Positions 7,218-13,563 of a DNA stretch of 15,966 nucleotides are shown piece by piece (the stretch's first letter is position 1; each line of letters opens with the position of its first letter). The stretch is from Gammaproteobacteria bacterium (GTDB taxonomy: Bacteria; Pseudomonadota; Gammaproteobacteria; SZUA-229), in contig DAOWFN010000029.1 of assembly GCA_030637945.1 (NCBI GenBank), positions 1-15,966 of the forward strand, read 5' to 3'. A program made the translations under genes and the position numbers. The notes under the pieces were generated by a model. That model saw only the letters and a program-made list of their open reading frames with translations. It searched no databases and had not been told where the DNA came from.

Positions 7218-7247
7218 ATTTTAGTGCTTACTAACATGCACTATAAG

Positions 7248-7273
7248 TCGAATATACTGGCGCATATATTCGA
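7248..7273. promoter_or_regulatory. Inverted repeat TCGAATATA-N8-TATATTCGA, candidate operator
   Basis: A perfect 9-bp inverted repeat with an 8-base spacer, 72 bases upstream of the 54-residue gene. The arms are AT-rich and the size and spacing suit a dimeric helix-turn-helix repressor. No regulator gene for it is identified in the window; a hairpin role in RNA is less likely because the stem is AT-rich. Confidence 0.4.
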
Positions 7274-7317
7274 ATAAACCGATGAATGTATCAGTCGAAA
7301 AATTACGTCACGGATTG

Positions 7318-7366
7318 CTGTCTCAGCGAAGATCCTTGCCGTTAGCAGGATAATTAACAGAGACAG
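7318..7366 (-). promoter_or_regulatory. Nested stem structure in the nhaA 3' region
   Basis: The outer stem CTGTCTC (7318-7324)/GAGACAG (7360-7366) is perfect over 7 bp. Inside it ATCCTtGC (7332-7339) pairs with GCAGGAT (7345-7351), with one bulged T and a 5-base loop. It starts 29 bases after the nhaA stop on the minus strand. It may be an mRNA 3' stabiliser, a weak terminator (no clean T-tract on the minus strand) or part of a leader for the small gene-ccmE pair. Confidence 0.45.
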
Positions 7367-7395
7367 GAAAAAGTCGTGTGCTTGTATACTTATAC

Positions 7396-8763
7396 TTAAC
7401 TGTGTACCGGTTTACTTACCATGTAGAGCCAGATGAAGCCCACCACACCTGTCAGTATGGAAGCAGCAAGAATGCCGGTTTTAGCCATCAGCAACAATTC
7501 TTCATTATGCGCAAAACCCAGTTGTGCAACAAAAATGGACATGGTGAAACCAATGCCGGCCAGCAATGACACGCCAGCAATCTGGATAAAACGGGTGTTT
7601 TTCGGTAACACCGCAATGCCAAGTTTTAGTACCAGCCAACTGGCACCGGTAATACCAATGAACTTGCCTAGCACGAGTCCTAAGGACACGCCTAGCATAA
7701 CAGGATGCGCTAAGGTTTCACCCAGCGACCCAAACGTCAACGGGATTCCAGCATTGGCCAACGCGAAAATCGGGATGACTAAATAAGCCACTGGCATGTG
7801 CCAGACATGCTCCAGTCGTTGCAGCGGTGCTTCAACGCTATGTACCCCGTTTTCCAGTGTCTGCACCACAGCACGCAATTTGTCATTGGTCATAATGCTC
7901 TTGCCAGGTTCGTGGCTGGCATCAAAACGTAACATCAACTCCCTAACCTGACCGCTGAATCGCTCAGGGTCGTATTTGGGCGTTGCCGGAACAGATAAAG
8001 CACCCAAAATACCTGCCAGCGTTGCATGCACACCCGACTGCAGCAAAGCGTACCAGAGTAATACTGCAACAATAAAATACGGTAGGGTTTTACGGATACC
8101 AACCAGATTAAACGCCATCAATACAGTAAACAAACCACCGGCAATCGCCAGTGGTGTTAATGCAATACTCTCTGTGTAGAACACTGCGATCACTATCACT
8201 GCGCCCAGATCATCGACAATCGCCAATGCCACCAGAAAAGTGATTAATGTCTTCGGCACCCGGCCAGCCAGTAACGCCAGTGCACCAATAGCAAAGGCAA
8301 TATCGGTGGCCATGGGAATGCCCCAACCGATCGCGGCATCACCTGCAGGATTAATAGCAAAATAAATCAGTGCGGGCACAACCATGCCACCCACTGCCGC
8401 CGCAATCGGTAAAGCCGCATTGCGCGGTTTTGCTAATTCCCCCACCAGTAGTTCACGTTTTAATTCCAGTCCGACAACAAAGAAAAACAACGCCATCAGA
8501 CCATCATTAATCCAGTGGTGCAGGGTCATTTTTAATGCCCAGTCACCAACACCGATACTGATATCGGTATGTACGGCATGCTGGTAAATTTCAGACAATG
8601 GCCCGTTGGCCAGGATCAGGGCAAGCACGGCCATTGCCATCAGCAGCAGGCCACTGGTGGTCTGGCGATGAATAAATTCTTCAAAAGGCGTAAGAATCTT
8701 GTCGAAGCTCTTTTCCCACGGGGCATGATAAATACCCGTATTCACTTTTTTATCTGTCTTCAT
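7396..8763 (-). CDS. nhaA: Na+/H+ antiporter NhaA
   Basis: An inner-membrane antiporter that expels Na+ (or Li+) in exchange for protons and sets cytosolic pH and salt tolerance. It has 455 residues from ATG 8763. GTG 8784 would give 462; neither start has a strong ribosome binding site. Key family features are seen, numbered from the GTG start: T160/D161 in MATDIAFAIG (E. coli T132/D133) and the ion-binding pair D191/D192 in AIVDDLGAV (E. coli D163/D164). GLELKREL and LVLGKFIGI (conserved Lys of helix 10) are present, as is GIGFTMSIFVA near the C terminus. It is longer than the 388-residue E. coli protein because of an N-terminal extension and a charged loop around residues 286-334. It follows nhaR closely on the same strand. 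Confidence 0.96.
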   Translation of the reverse strand: MKTDKKVNTGIYHAPWEKSFDKILTPFEEFIHRQTTSGLLLMAMAVLALILANGPLSEIYQHAVHTDISIGVGDWALKMTLHHWINDGLMALFFFVVGLELKRELLVGELAKPRNAALPIAAAVGGMVVPALIYFAINPAGDAAIGWGIPMATDIAFAIGALALLAGRVPKTLITFLVALAIVDDLGAVIVIAVFYTESIALTPLAIAGGLFTVLMAFNLVGIRKTLPYFIVAVLLWYALLQSGVHATLAGILGALSVPATPKYDPERFSGQVRELMLRFDASHEPGKSIMTNDKLRAVVQTLENGVHSVEAPLQRLEHVWHMPVAYLVIPIFALANAGIPLTFGSLGETLAHPVMLGVSLGLVLGKFIGITGASWLVLKLGIAVLPKNTRFIQIAGVSLLAGIGFTMSIFVAQLGFAHNEELLLMAKTGILAASILTGVVGFIWLYMVSKPVHS

Positions 8764-8804
8764 ATCTTCATTCGTCTCATACACACTTTGTTATTTGTCT
8801 AAAA

Positions 8805-9704
8805 TTATTTATCAGAAAACAACTTAATACGGGCTGCTTCCATCACCGTAGAAACCACCGGATGCGTCACCCTTCGCTCGACGGAGATAGCATAAAAATA
8901 CTCTTTCACTTCATCAACCTGGCCTATCGCCGTTACCTGGTACTGCCGCTCAACCTCTGCATCAATCACTGCAGGCGCAATAAAAACTCCCGATCCCTCT
9001 TGTCCAAACGCTTTCATCAGTGCGCTGTCATCAAACTCGGCAATAATGCGTGGATGCAGTCGATGTTTGTCCAGCCACTGATCAATACTGGAACGCAACT
9101 GAGTACCATTGCTGGGCAACAATAACGGTGCACCTTCCAGGCAAGCTGGGAAACCACCGATTAATTTTTTTTCCAGTTTTTTTGTGGCAAAGAAGCTAAT
9201 CGCGCATTCACCAAGCTTGTGACTAAATCCCCGTGTACTGACTGTCGGTGGAATTGGACGGTCGGCCAGTACCAGATCGAGGCGGTGCACGGTAAGTTCT
9301 GCCAATAGCATATCAAGACTTGCCTCACGGCAGATCATGTGTACCGGCTCCGGCATCTGTAATGCAGGTTCAAGAATGCGATGAGCAATAGATTTTGGCA
9401 GTACATCGACCACGCCCACCCGGAACTGTTGCGGTCGATCTTCCGGCAGTTGGTGAATGACTTCTTCTAGTTCGCCACCGAGTGAAAAGATTTCATCCGC
9501 ATAGCTTAATACCAACCGACCGGTTTCGGTGAGTTCCAGGTTACGCCCGACACGGGTGAACAGGTTCACGCCAAGGTGTTTCTCCAGCAAACTCAATTGC
9601 CCGCTGATGGTTTGTGGTGTCAGGTGCAACCGTTCACTGGCACGAGCAACACCGCCTTCTCTCGCCACTGCCCAGAAGTAGTGTAAATGTTTGTAGTTGA
9701 CCAT
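8805..9704 (-). CDS. nhaR: LysR-type transcriptional activator NhaR
   Basis: A 299-residue LysR-family regulator that in known cases activates nhaA when Na+ rises. The N-terminal winged helix-turn-helix spans about residues 5-62 (HLHYFWAVAREGGVARASE, then LTPQTISGQLSLLEKHLG). The effector-binding domain runs from about 93 (FRVGVVDVLPKSIAHRILEP) to the C terminus. The sequence pattern, length and position directly before nhaA all agree with NhaR. The order nhaR-nhaA is reversed from E. coli nhaA-nhaR. A dyad of LysR type lies 29 bases before the start, between this gene and the divergent hibernation factor gene, and may be its autoregulatory site. Confidence 0.93.
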   Translation of the reverse strand: MVNYKHLHYFWAVAREGGVARASERLHLTPQTISGQLSLLEKHLGVNLFTRVGRNLELTETGRLVLSYADEIFSLGGELEEVIHQLPEDRPQQFRVGVVDVLPKSIAHRILEPALQMPEPVHMICREASLDMLLAELTVHRLDLVLADRPIPPTVSTRGFSHKLGECAISFFATKKLEKKLIGGFPACLEGAPLLLPSNGTQLRSSIDQWLDKHRLHPRIIAEFDDSALMKAFGQEGSGVFIAPAVIDAEVERQYQVTAIGQVDEVKEYFYAISVERRVTHPVVSTVMEAARIKLFSDK

Positions 9705-9732
9705 CGCTAATTAACCTTTAGATTGCCATTAC

Positions 9733-9747
9733 TTCGTAAATTACGAA
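9733..9747. promoter_or_regulatory. Dyad TTCGTAA-A-TTACGAA, candidate NhaR (LysR-type) binding site
   Basis: A perfect 7-bp inverted repeat around a single central A. Inside it TCGTAAATTACGA fits the T-N11-A pattern of LysR-type operators. It sits in the 137-base gap between nhaR and the divergently transcribed hibernation factor gene, the usual place for autoregulation. Whether NhaR binds it is inference. Confidence 0.5.
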
Positions 9748-9841
9748 TAGTAGCGCGATAATAATCGACTTTTTAAAATATTAAAACCCACTTAGCATAC
9801 CGATACATCAAATAGTAACGACACTAACAAAGGAGATCTTT

Positions 9842-10219
9842 ATGCAGATTGATATACAGGCACGTGATTTTTCCCTGACTGATGCACTGCGCGGTCACGC
9901 CGAACGAAGACTGAGTTTCGCCCTGTCCTGCTGTGACGACCACATCCAGAAAATTGTGATGCGGTTGTCTGATATTAACGGACCGCGCGGCGGTGAAGAC
10001 AAACGTTGCCACTTGCAGATTGTACTCGCTGGCTTGCCGGATGTGGTAATCGAGGATATCGAAACTGACATGTACGTCGCGATTGATCGAGCGACTGATC
10101 GCGCAGGGCGCACCGTAGTACGCAAAATTGACCGGCAGAAATCGTTACTCAGACAGGGGCGAACAGCGATGCCCGAGGCGCAGCTGCCAGATGAACAAGC
10201 CATTGACGAACAATTTTAG
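9842..10219 (+). CDS. HPF/RaiA-family ribosome hibernation factor
   Basis: A 125-residue protein of the S30AE family, which binds the 30S decoding region and silences or dimerises ribosomes in stationary phase or stress. It begins MQIDIQARDFSLTDALRGHAERRL, the typical first strand and helix. It continues with HLQIVLAGLPDVVIEDIETDMYVAIDRATDRAGRTVVRKI, the second strand-helix unit with its basic face. It is slightly longer than E. coli HPF (95) and RaiA (113), with an acidic tail, and lacks the dimerisation domain of long HPF. A strong AGGAG (9831-9835) lies 6 bases before the ATG. It is divergent from nhaR, so the shared gap may co-regulate it with salt stress. Whether it acts like HPF or RaiA cannot be told from sequence. 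Confidence 0.9.
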   Translation: MQIDIQARDFSLTDALRGHAERRLSFALSCCDDHIQKIVMRLSDINGPRGGEDKRCHLQIVLAGLPDVVIEDIETDMYVAIDRATDRAGRTVVRKIDRQKSLLRQGRTAMPEAQLPDEQAIDEQF

Positions 10220-10310
10220 AAGTAATCGGCCATGAATAACACAACCATAATCATGAACAAGTCCCATTATTAATCAAAAAAAGACGAAGTTAATACAAAA
10301 TATATTCGAA

Positions 10311-10339
10311 TTAAGTTATTTTTATATTCATTGTAAAAT
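10311..10339 (+). promoter_or_regulatory. Possible sigma70-type promoter for htpX
   Basis: TTAAGT (10311-10316), a 17-base spacer and TAAAAT (10334-10339), which matches TATAAT in five of six positions. The -35 is poor. If used, it would place the terminator-like hairpin at 10359-10386 in the htpX leader. Confidence 0.3.
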
Positions 10340-10358
10340 TATCGGTTCGGACTTATTC

Positions 10359-10386
10359 CGTTGCCTGAATAGCAGGCGCGTTTTTT
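10359..10386 (+). terminator. Intrinsic terminator-like hairpin between the hibernation factor gene and htpX
   Basis: GCCTG-AATAG-CAGGC (10363-10377) is extended by CG/CG pairs across one bulged T, and is followed by TTTTTT at 10381-10386. It would end the hibernation factor transcript. A smaller CGGA-5-TCCG hairpin lies just before it. Because htpX starts only 32 bases later, it could instead attenuate htpX. Confidence 0.5.
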
Positions 10387-10418
10387 ATATCCATTTAACA
10401 GTTTAATCAGGTAAAACA

Positions 10419-11306
10419 ATGAAACGAATAATGTTATTTATTATGACCAATATCGCCATAATGCTGGTATTGAGTATTACCTTAAGGCTTTTAGGTGTTG
10501 ATAGCATCCTGGCAGAAAATGGTTCAGACCTTAATATCCAGGCATTGGTCATACTTTCTGGCGTGATTGGTTTTGGTGGATCATTTATATCGTTATTAAT
10601 GTCTAAGTGGATGGCGAAACGCATGACTGGTGCGGTCGTTATAACCAACCCATCTACAAATATTGAAAGATGGTTAGTCAGTACGGTTGAGAAACAGGCA
10701 AAAATTGTAGGCATAAAAATACCAGAAGTAGCAATCTTCCCATCACCGGCTATGAATGCTTTTGCAACTGGCGCAAGCAAAAACAATTCCTTAATGGCCG
10801 TTTCTCAAGGGCTGTTAGATAATATGGCACAAGGTGAAATTGAAGCTGTAGTTGGTCATGAAATGAGTCATATAGCCAATGGCGATATGGTCACTCTGGC
10901 ATTAATTCAGGGTGTGGTGAATACCTTTGTGGTGTTTTTGTCACGCATTATCGGACACATTGTCGACCGTGTTATCTTAAAAAATAATCAGGGTCATGGC
11001 ATCGGTTACTTTGTGACGGTGATGGTGGCGCAGGTTGTTTTATCCATACTGGCATCAACCATCGTTATGTATTTTTCAAGAAAACGTGAATTTATTGCCG
11101 ACACCGGTGGTGCCGATTTAGCTGGACACCGGAATATGATTAATGCACTTAAACGTCTGGGTCAGGTAGAACCCGAAGCCTTGCCCGAGCAAATGGCGGC
11201 CTTTGGCATTAACGATAAAGGCGGGATCATGGCGCTATTTTCATCGCATCCACCCATTGAAGCTAGAATAGCCGCATTGGAAGAACGGGCAATAAATCGT
11301 TCCTAA
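10419..11306 (+). CDS. htpX: Membrane zinc metalloprotease HtpX
   Basis: An inner-membrane M48 protease that degrades misfolded membrane proteins, acting beside FtsH in envelope stress. It has 295 residues, close to the 293 of E. coli. Two N-terminal helices (about 4-24 and 40-60) precede the catalytic motif HEMSH (H147, E148, H151), in VVGHEMSHIANGDM. The third zinc ligand is E224 in SRKREFIADTGGADLAG. Helices at about 156-178 and 196-216 flank the loop. The conserved end SSHPPIEARIAALEE is present. CAGG lies 7 bases upstream of the ATG. It appears to be a single-gene unit between a terminator-like hairpin and a large palindrome. Confidence 0.97.
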   Translation: MKRIMLFIMTNIAIMLVLSITLRLLGVDSILAENGSDLNIQALVILSGVIGFGGSFISLLMSKWMAKRMTGAVVITNPSTNIERWLVSTVEKQAKIVGIKIPEVAIFPSPAMNAFATGASKNNSLMAVSQGLLDNMAQGEIEAVVGHEMSHIANGDMVTLALIQGVVNTFVVFLSRIIGHIVDRVILKNNQGHGIGYFVTVMVAQVVLSILASTIVMYFSRKREFIADTGGADLAGHRNMINALKRLGQVEPEALPEQMAAFGINDKGGIMALFSSHPPIEARIAALEERAINRS

Positions 11307-11359
11307 ATGCAGAACTTTCATTCTGGACGATTGCACTGGAGAATAAAAAAGCCAAAGGT

Positions 11360-11389
11360 AGAAGCGGTATTAATTTTAATACCGCTTCT
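11360..11389. repeat. Near-perfect 30-bp palindrome downstream of htpX
   Basis: AGAAGCGGTATTAA (11360-11373) and its exact reverse complement (11376-11389) are separated by two bases. The pairing continues outward as GTAG/CTAC after a 2-base bulge. No T-tract follows on the plus strand; on the minus strand TTTTTT comes only after nine further bases. It may be a processing or terminator stem for htpX mRNA, or a remnant of a mobile sequence. Confidence 0.6.
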
Positions 11390-11485
11390 CTACTACTCAT
11401 GCAATTGAACTGCTCATGGCTCTAACAGGTTCTAAGGCATTGATGATTAAGTTTCCTATATTCTGCTCCGATTAACATTCCCATC

Positions 11486-11989
11486 ATGACAACAAAAAGA
11501 AAAAATTACTGGCGCTCGTGGCTGATTTATATAACCCTGTTTTTTGTTGTTATGCTAGGCGCAAACTGGTGGAAAACTCGAGACGCTCCCACCGGCAATC
11601 TATCTGGATTAAGCGGCCAGTTAATGGACGGCACGGTATTCAGTATTGCGGACTTTTCCGGTAAGCCAATAATGCTGCATTTCTGGGCGACCTGGTGCCC
11701 TATCTGCGACCTTGAAAATAGCAGTATTCAGTCAATCGCTGAAGATTATACGGTTATCACCGTGGCATCCTGGTCGGAAGATAAGACCAATGTTGAGCAT
11801 TATATGCAAGAAAATCAGCTTACTTTTCCCGTGATGCTGGACAACAGTGGCAAACTTGCGAAGCGCTTCGGTTTATCGGGAGTGCCAGTAAGTTTTATCA
11901 TCGACGCTAAGGGCAACATTCAATTTGTTGAAACTGGATACTCTACCGAAATGGGTCTTCGCCTGAGATTATGGCTAGCGGCACAATAA
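11486..11989 (+). CDS. Membrane-anchored thioredoxin-like disulfide oxidoreductase (TlpA/ScsD type)
   Basis: A 167-residue periplasm-facing thioredoxin-fold protein. A basic N terminus and one anchor helix (about 11-28, WLIYITLFFVVMLGANWW) are followed by the TlpA/AhpC-TSA-like domain. The redox motif WCPIC (C71, C74) lies in HFWATWCPICDLE, and the cis-proline P134 in SGVPVSF. The ending GLRLRLWLA resembles ScsD of Salmonella, as does the overall length. It would reduce or exchange disulfides, perhaps in apocytochromes or under copper/oxidative stress; the partner is not known. No scsABC, dsbD or ccm genes adjoin it. I see no clear ribosome binding site before ATG 11486. Confidence 0.88.
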   Translation: MTTKRKNYWRSWLIYITLFFVVMLGANWWKTRDAPTGNLSGLSGQLMDGTVFSIADFSGKPIMLHFWATWCPICDLENSSIQSIAEDYTVITVASWSEDKTNVEHYMQENQLTFPVMLDNSGKLAKRFGLSGVPVSFIIDAKGNIQFVETGYSTEMGLRLRLWLAAQ

Positions 11990-12166
11990 TGTGACAGACA
12001 ATGACCGTAAACAGTGGCACGAAAATAGTGACTGCATTACTGCCAGCACTCTACAAAAGCAATCACCTTAGGATTTTCAGGTATCTTATGTTATCGGTAG
12101 ATCAACAAATATTTAATGATTGAATTTTAACTCACATAGGAGTATCCGCTCAGAGTCTGCTTAGTG

Positions 12167-12212
12167 GTGGTTGCTCGCCTTCAGTGACGTTTATCCAAGG
12201 TCGGCTTAGTGA
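12167..12212 (+). repeat. Dispersed intergenic repeat, copy 2
   Basis: This partner of 5408-5453 is identical at 39 of 46 ungapped positions. It lies in gene-poor DNA downstream of the TPR gene. Similarity fades outside, although both are preceded by a short GCTT-containing word. Confidence 0.65.
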
Positions 12213-12277
12213 AAAATTACCCCGTTACAGATTTTTACTAGAAGCAGACATTTCTTAAAGTCAGTTCCTCTACAGGA

Positions 12278-12343
12278 TCCAATCACCAGTGGACCTTAAC
12301 CTGAAGGTGCTGGCAGCGAAATTTCGGCCAAAACGGGTGTTCA
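12278..12343 (+). repeat. Diverged repeat pair, copy a
   Basis: It begins TCCAATCA, then GACCTTAA, then a CTG/GGTG word and a GCTG-C--CGAAA word, in the same order as at 13340-13408, with small gaps. Similarity is visible but clearly lower than for the other repeat. The two copies flank the TPR gene in direct orientation. Confidence 0.4.
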
Positions 12344-12385
12344 GAATTAGTTAAAATTTAATCCCTTTATCTTGTTTTATTTTTT

Positions 12386-13165
12386 TTATTGTACCGGCAC
12401 GCTTTCGCTCCAATTGGTTTCGGGTAAAAATTCTGCGTCTTCCTTGATTGCGGCGGCTTCTTCGTAACGACCAAGTTTTTCAAGAATGAGGCTCTTAAGC
12501 ATTAATGCATCCCTGTGGTTTGAATTAAGTGCTAACGCTTGATTAACCATTAACAACGCACCTGCATCTTGCTCAACTAAAAACAATGTCATCGCCAGGT
12601 TGTGATAACCCTTCTGGTAACTCGGGTCAATTCGAATTGTTGCAGTAAAATGTTCTACCGCTTTTTCATACTTCTGTCTTTTAGCATAAATCACACCGAG
12701 ATCATCATGAGCTTCTGCATTTTCGGGGTCTAGTACCAGAGCTTTTGTGAGATCTTTTTCAGCATTATTATAATCTTGTAACCACATATACCGTACTCCT
12801 CGTTTGGTGTAAGCCAGAGAATTCTTTGGGTTACGTTTGATGAATACGGATAAATCAGCTATTCCATCACTAATCATACCCTGACGAGCCAGTGCCATAC
12901 CCCTGCCAAAATAAGCCTGGTCAGCCTTAGAATCAAGTTCCATCGCTGTCGTGTAGTCTTCTACCGCATCAAAAAATTCTCTTTTCTCAAAATAAATATC
13001 ACCGCGTTTGATATAAAGCTGAGCGTTCATTGCATCTTTATCAATCAATACTGTTAATTTTTCTATAGAAACATCTGTCTGGGAAAATGCGGGGGATATA
13101 AATGCGCTTAGCAAAAACAGGTTAATTAATCGTGCTATATATTTAGTATTGGGAATAACCATCAT
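12386..13165 (-). CDS. Exported tetratricopeptide-repeat protein
   Basis: A 259-residue protein with an N-terminal signal peptide (hydrophobic core LINLFLLSAFISPAFS, probable cleavage after AFS, about residue 28). At least five TPR units follow, at about 48-81, 82-115, 116-149, 150-183 and 184-217, with a partial sixth to about 245. The 34-residue spacing and helix-turn-helix pattern are clear, for example GDIYFEKREFFDAVEDYTTA and GVIYAKRQKYEKAVEHFTAT. It is probably periplasmic and mediates protein-protein contacts; no enzymatic domain is seen. Two ATG codons are adjacent and lack a good ribosome binding site. It is isolated, with repeat-bearing gene-poor DNA on both sides, which suggests a mobile or recently rearranged locus. 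Confidence 0.85.
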   Translation of the reverse strand: MMVIPNTKYIARLINLFLLSAFISPAFSQTDVSIEKLTVLIDKDAMNAQLYIKRGDIYFEKREFFDAVEDYTTAMELDSKADQAYFGRGMALARQGMISDGIADLSVFIKRNPKNSLAYTKRGVRYMWLQDYNNAEKDLTKALVLDPENAEAHDDLGVIYAKRQKYEKAVEHFTATIRIDPSYQKGYHNLAMTLFLVEQDAGALLMVNQALALNSNHRDALMLKSLILEKLGRYEEAAAIKEDAEFLPETNWSESVPVQ

Positions 13166-13482
13166 AGTAAAATGACGGACTAGCTATCGTGTTATTCCTT
13201 ATTATTGCTATTTCAGTGATTTTTCAACGTCCGCTTTGGCTCGTTTTTTCTCTGACAGCGACTTTTTCCAGACGTCGCTTATGTGATGTTAAGCGACTAT
13301 TAAACAAATCATTTGCAAAAAATCAATTTAACAGTCACTTCCAATCATGAGCAGACCTTAAGCCTGGGTGCGCTGACAACGAAAAAACAATCAAAAGCGG
13401 ATATCGGAATAATTGTGCTGGCAGGGCGCAAAAGTCAATAACGGCCTTTCAACCTACAAACTTGTTACAGTATGCGAATGCT
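13166..13482. other. Gene-poor stretch upstream of the TPR gene
   Basis: I see no convincing gene here. It holds an inverted repeat AGCGAC (13257-13262)/GTCGCT (13274-13279) and a further AGCGACT at 13292-13298. The diverged repeat copy lies at 13340-13408. TTCAGTGAT (13212-13220) followed by a GTCCGCTTTG word weakly recalls the 5408/12167 repeat. The promoter of the TPR gene should be here but was not pinned down. Confidence 0.45.
13340..13408 (+). repeat. Diverged repeat pair, copy b
   Basis: It shares the ordered words TCCAATCA, GACCTTAA, CTG-GGTG and GCTGAC-ACGAAA with 12278-12343. The alignment needs several small gaps, so relatedness is probable, not proven. Confidence 0.4.
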
Positions 13483-13563
13483 CTAGTCTTCTAAAGTAAC
13501 GGGAGTTTCAAACTCTTGTAGTTTAATCGCAAATACTGAGCAGTCATCTATTAATTCGCCCAT
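13483..13563 (-). pseudogene. Possible 3' remnant of a foreign gene overlapping the kefB-like stop (SpoIIE/PP2C-type phosphatase tail, tentative)
   Basis: In the +1 frame relative to the antiporter, the minus strand reads MGELIDDCSVFAIKLQEF and continues eight residues to a TAG at 13483. The pattern (two Asp, then an alternating hydrophobic strand) looks like the C-terminal end of SpoIIE/PP2C-type phosphatases, where DD followed by a strand closes the domain. No body of such a gene precedes it: the antiporter is there, and this frame is closed by a stop shortly upstream. A deletion that fused two gene ends would explain it. The resemblance is short and could be chance. Confidence 0.3.

Larger units (their letters stand above)
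11990..12385. other. Gene-poor stretch with two decayed repeat copies
   Basis: I see no convincing gene in these 396 bases. The right half contains the repeat copy at 12167-12212 and, at 12278-12343, a segment resembling 13340-13408 on the other side of the TPR gene. The remainder shows nothing recognisable. The genes on both sides point into this gap; no strong terminator was found. Confidence 0.5.

Noticed and set aside
7039..7224. A 61-codon plus-strand frame opposite the 54-residue gene.
   Set aside because: The minus-strand gene has a correctly spaced ribosome binding site and is coupled to ccmE; the plus-strand frame has neither.
7264..10313. TATATTCGAAT is shared by the inverted repeat region near 7265 and the htpX upstream region near 10301, suggesting a common operator.
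   Set aside because: Shared 11-base words are expected by chance many times in a 16-kb AT-leaning window, and the htpX copy is not part of a matching inverted repeat.
11991..12071. A 26-codon frame starting GTG right after the thioredoxin-like gene.
   Set aside because: No ribosome binding site, no recognisable features and a length easily reached by chance.
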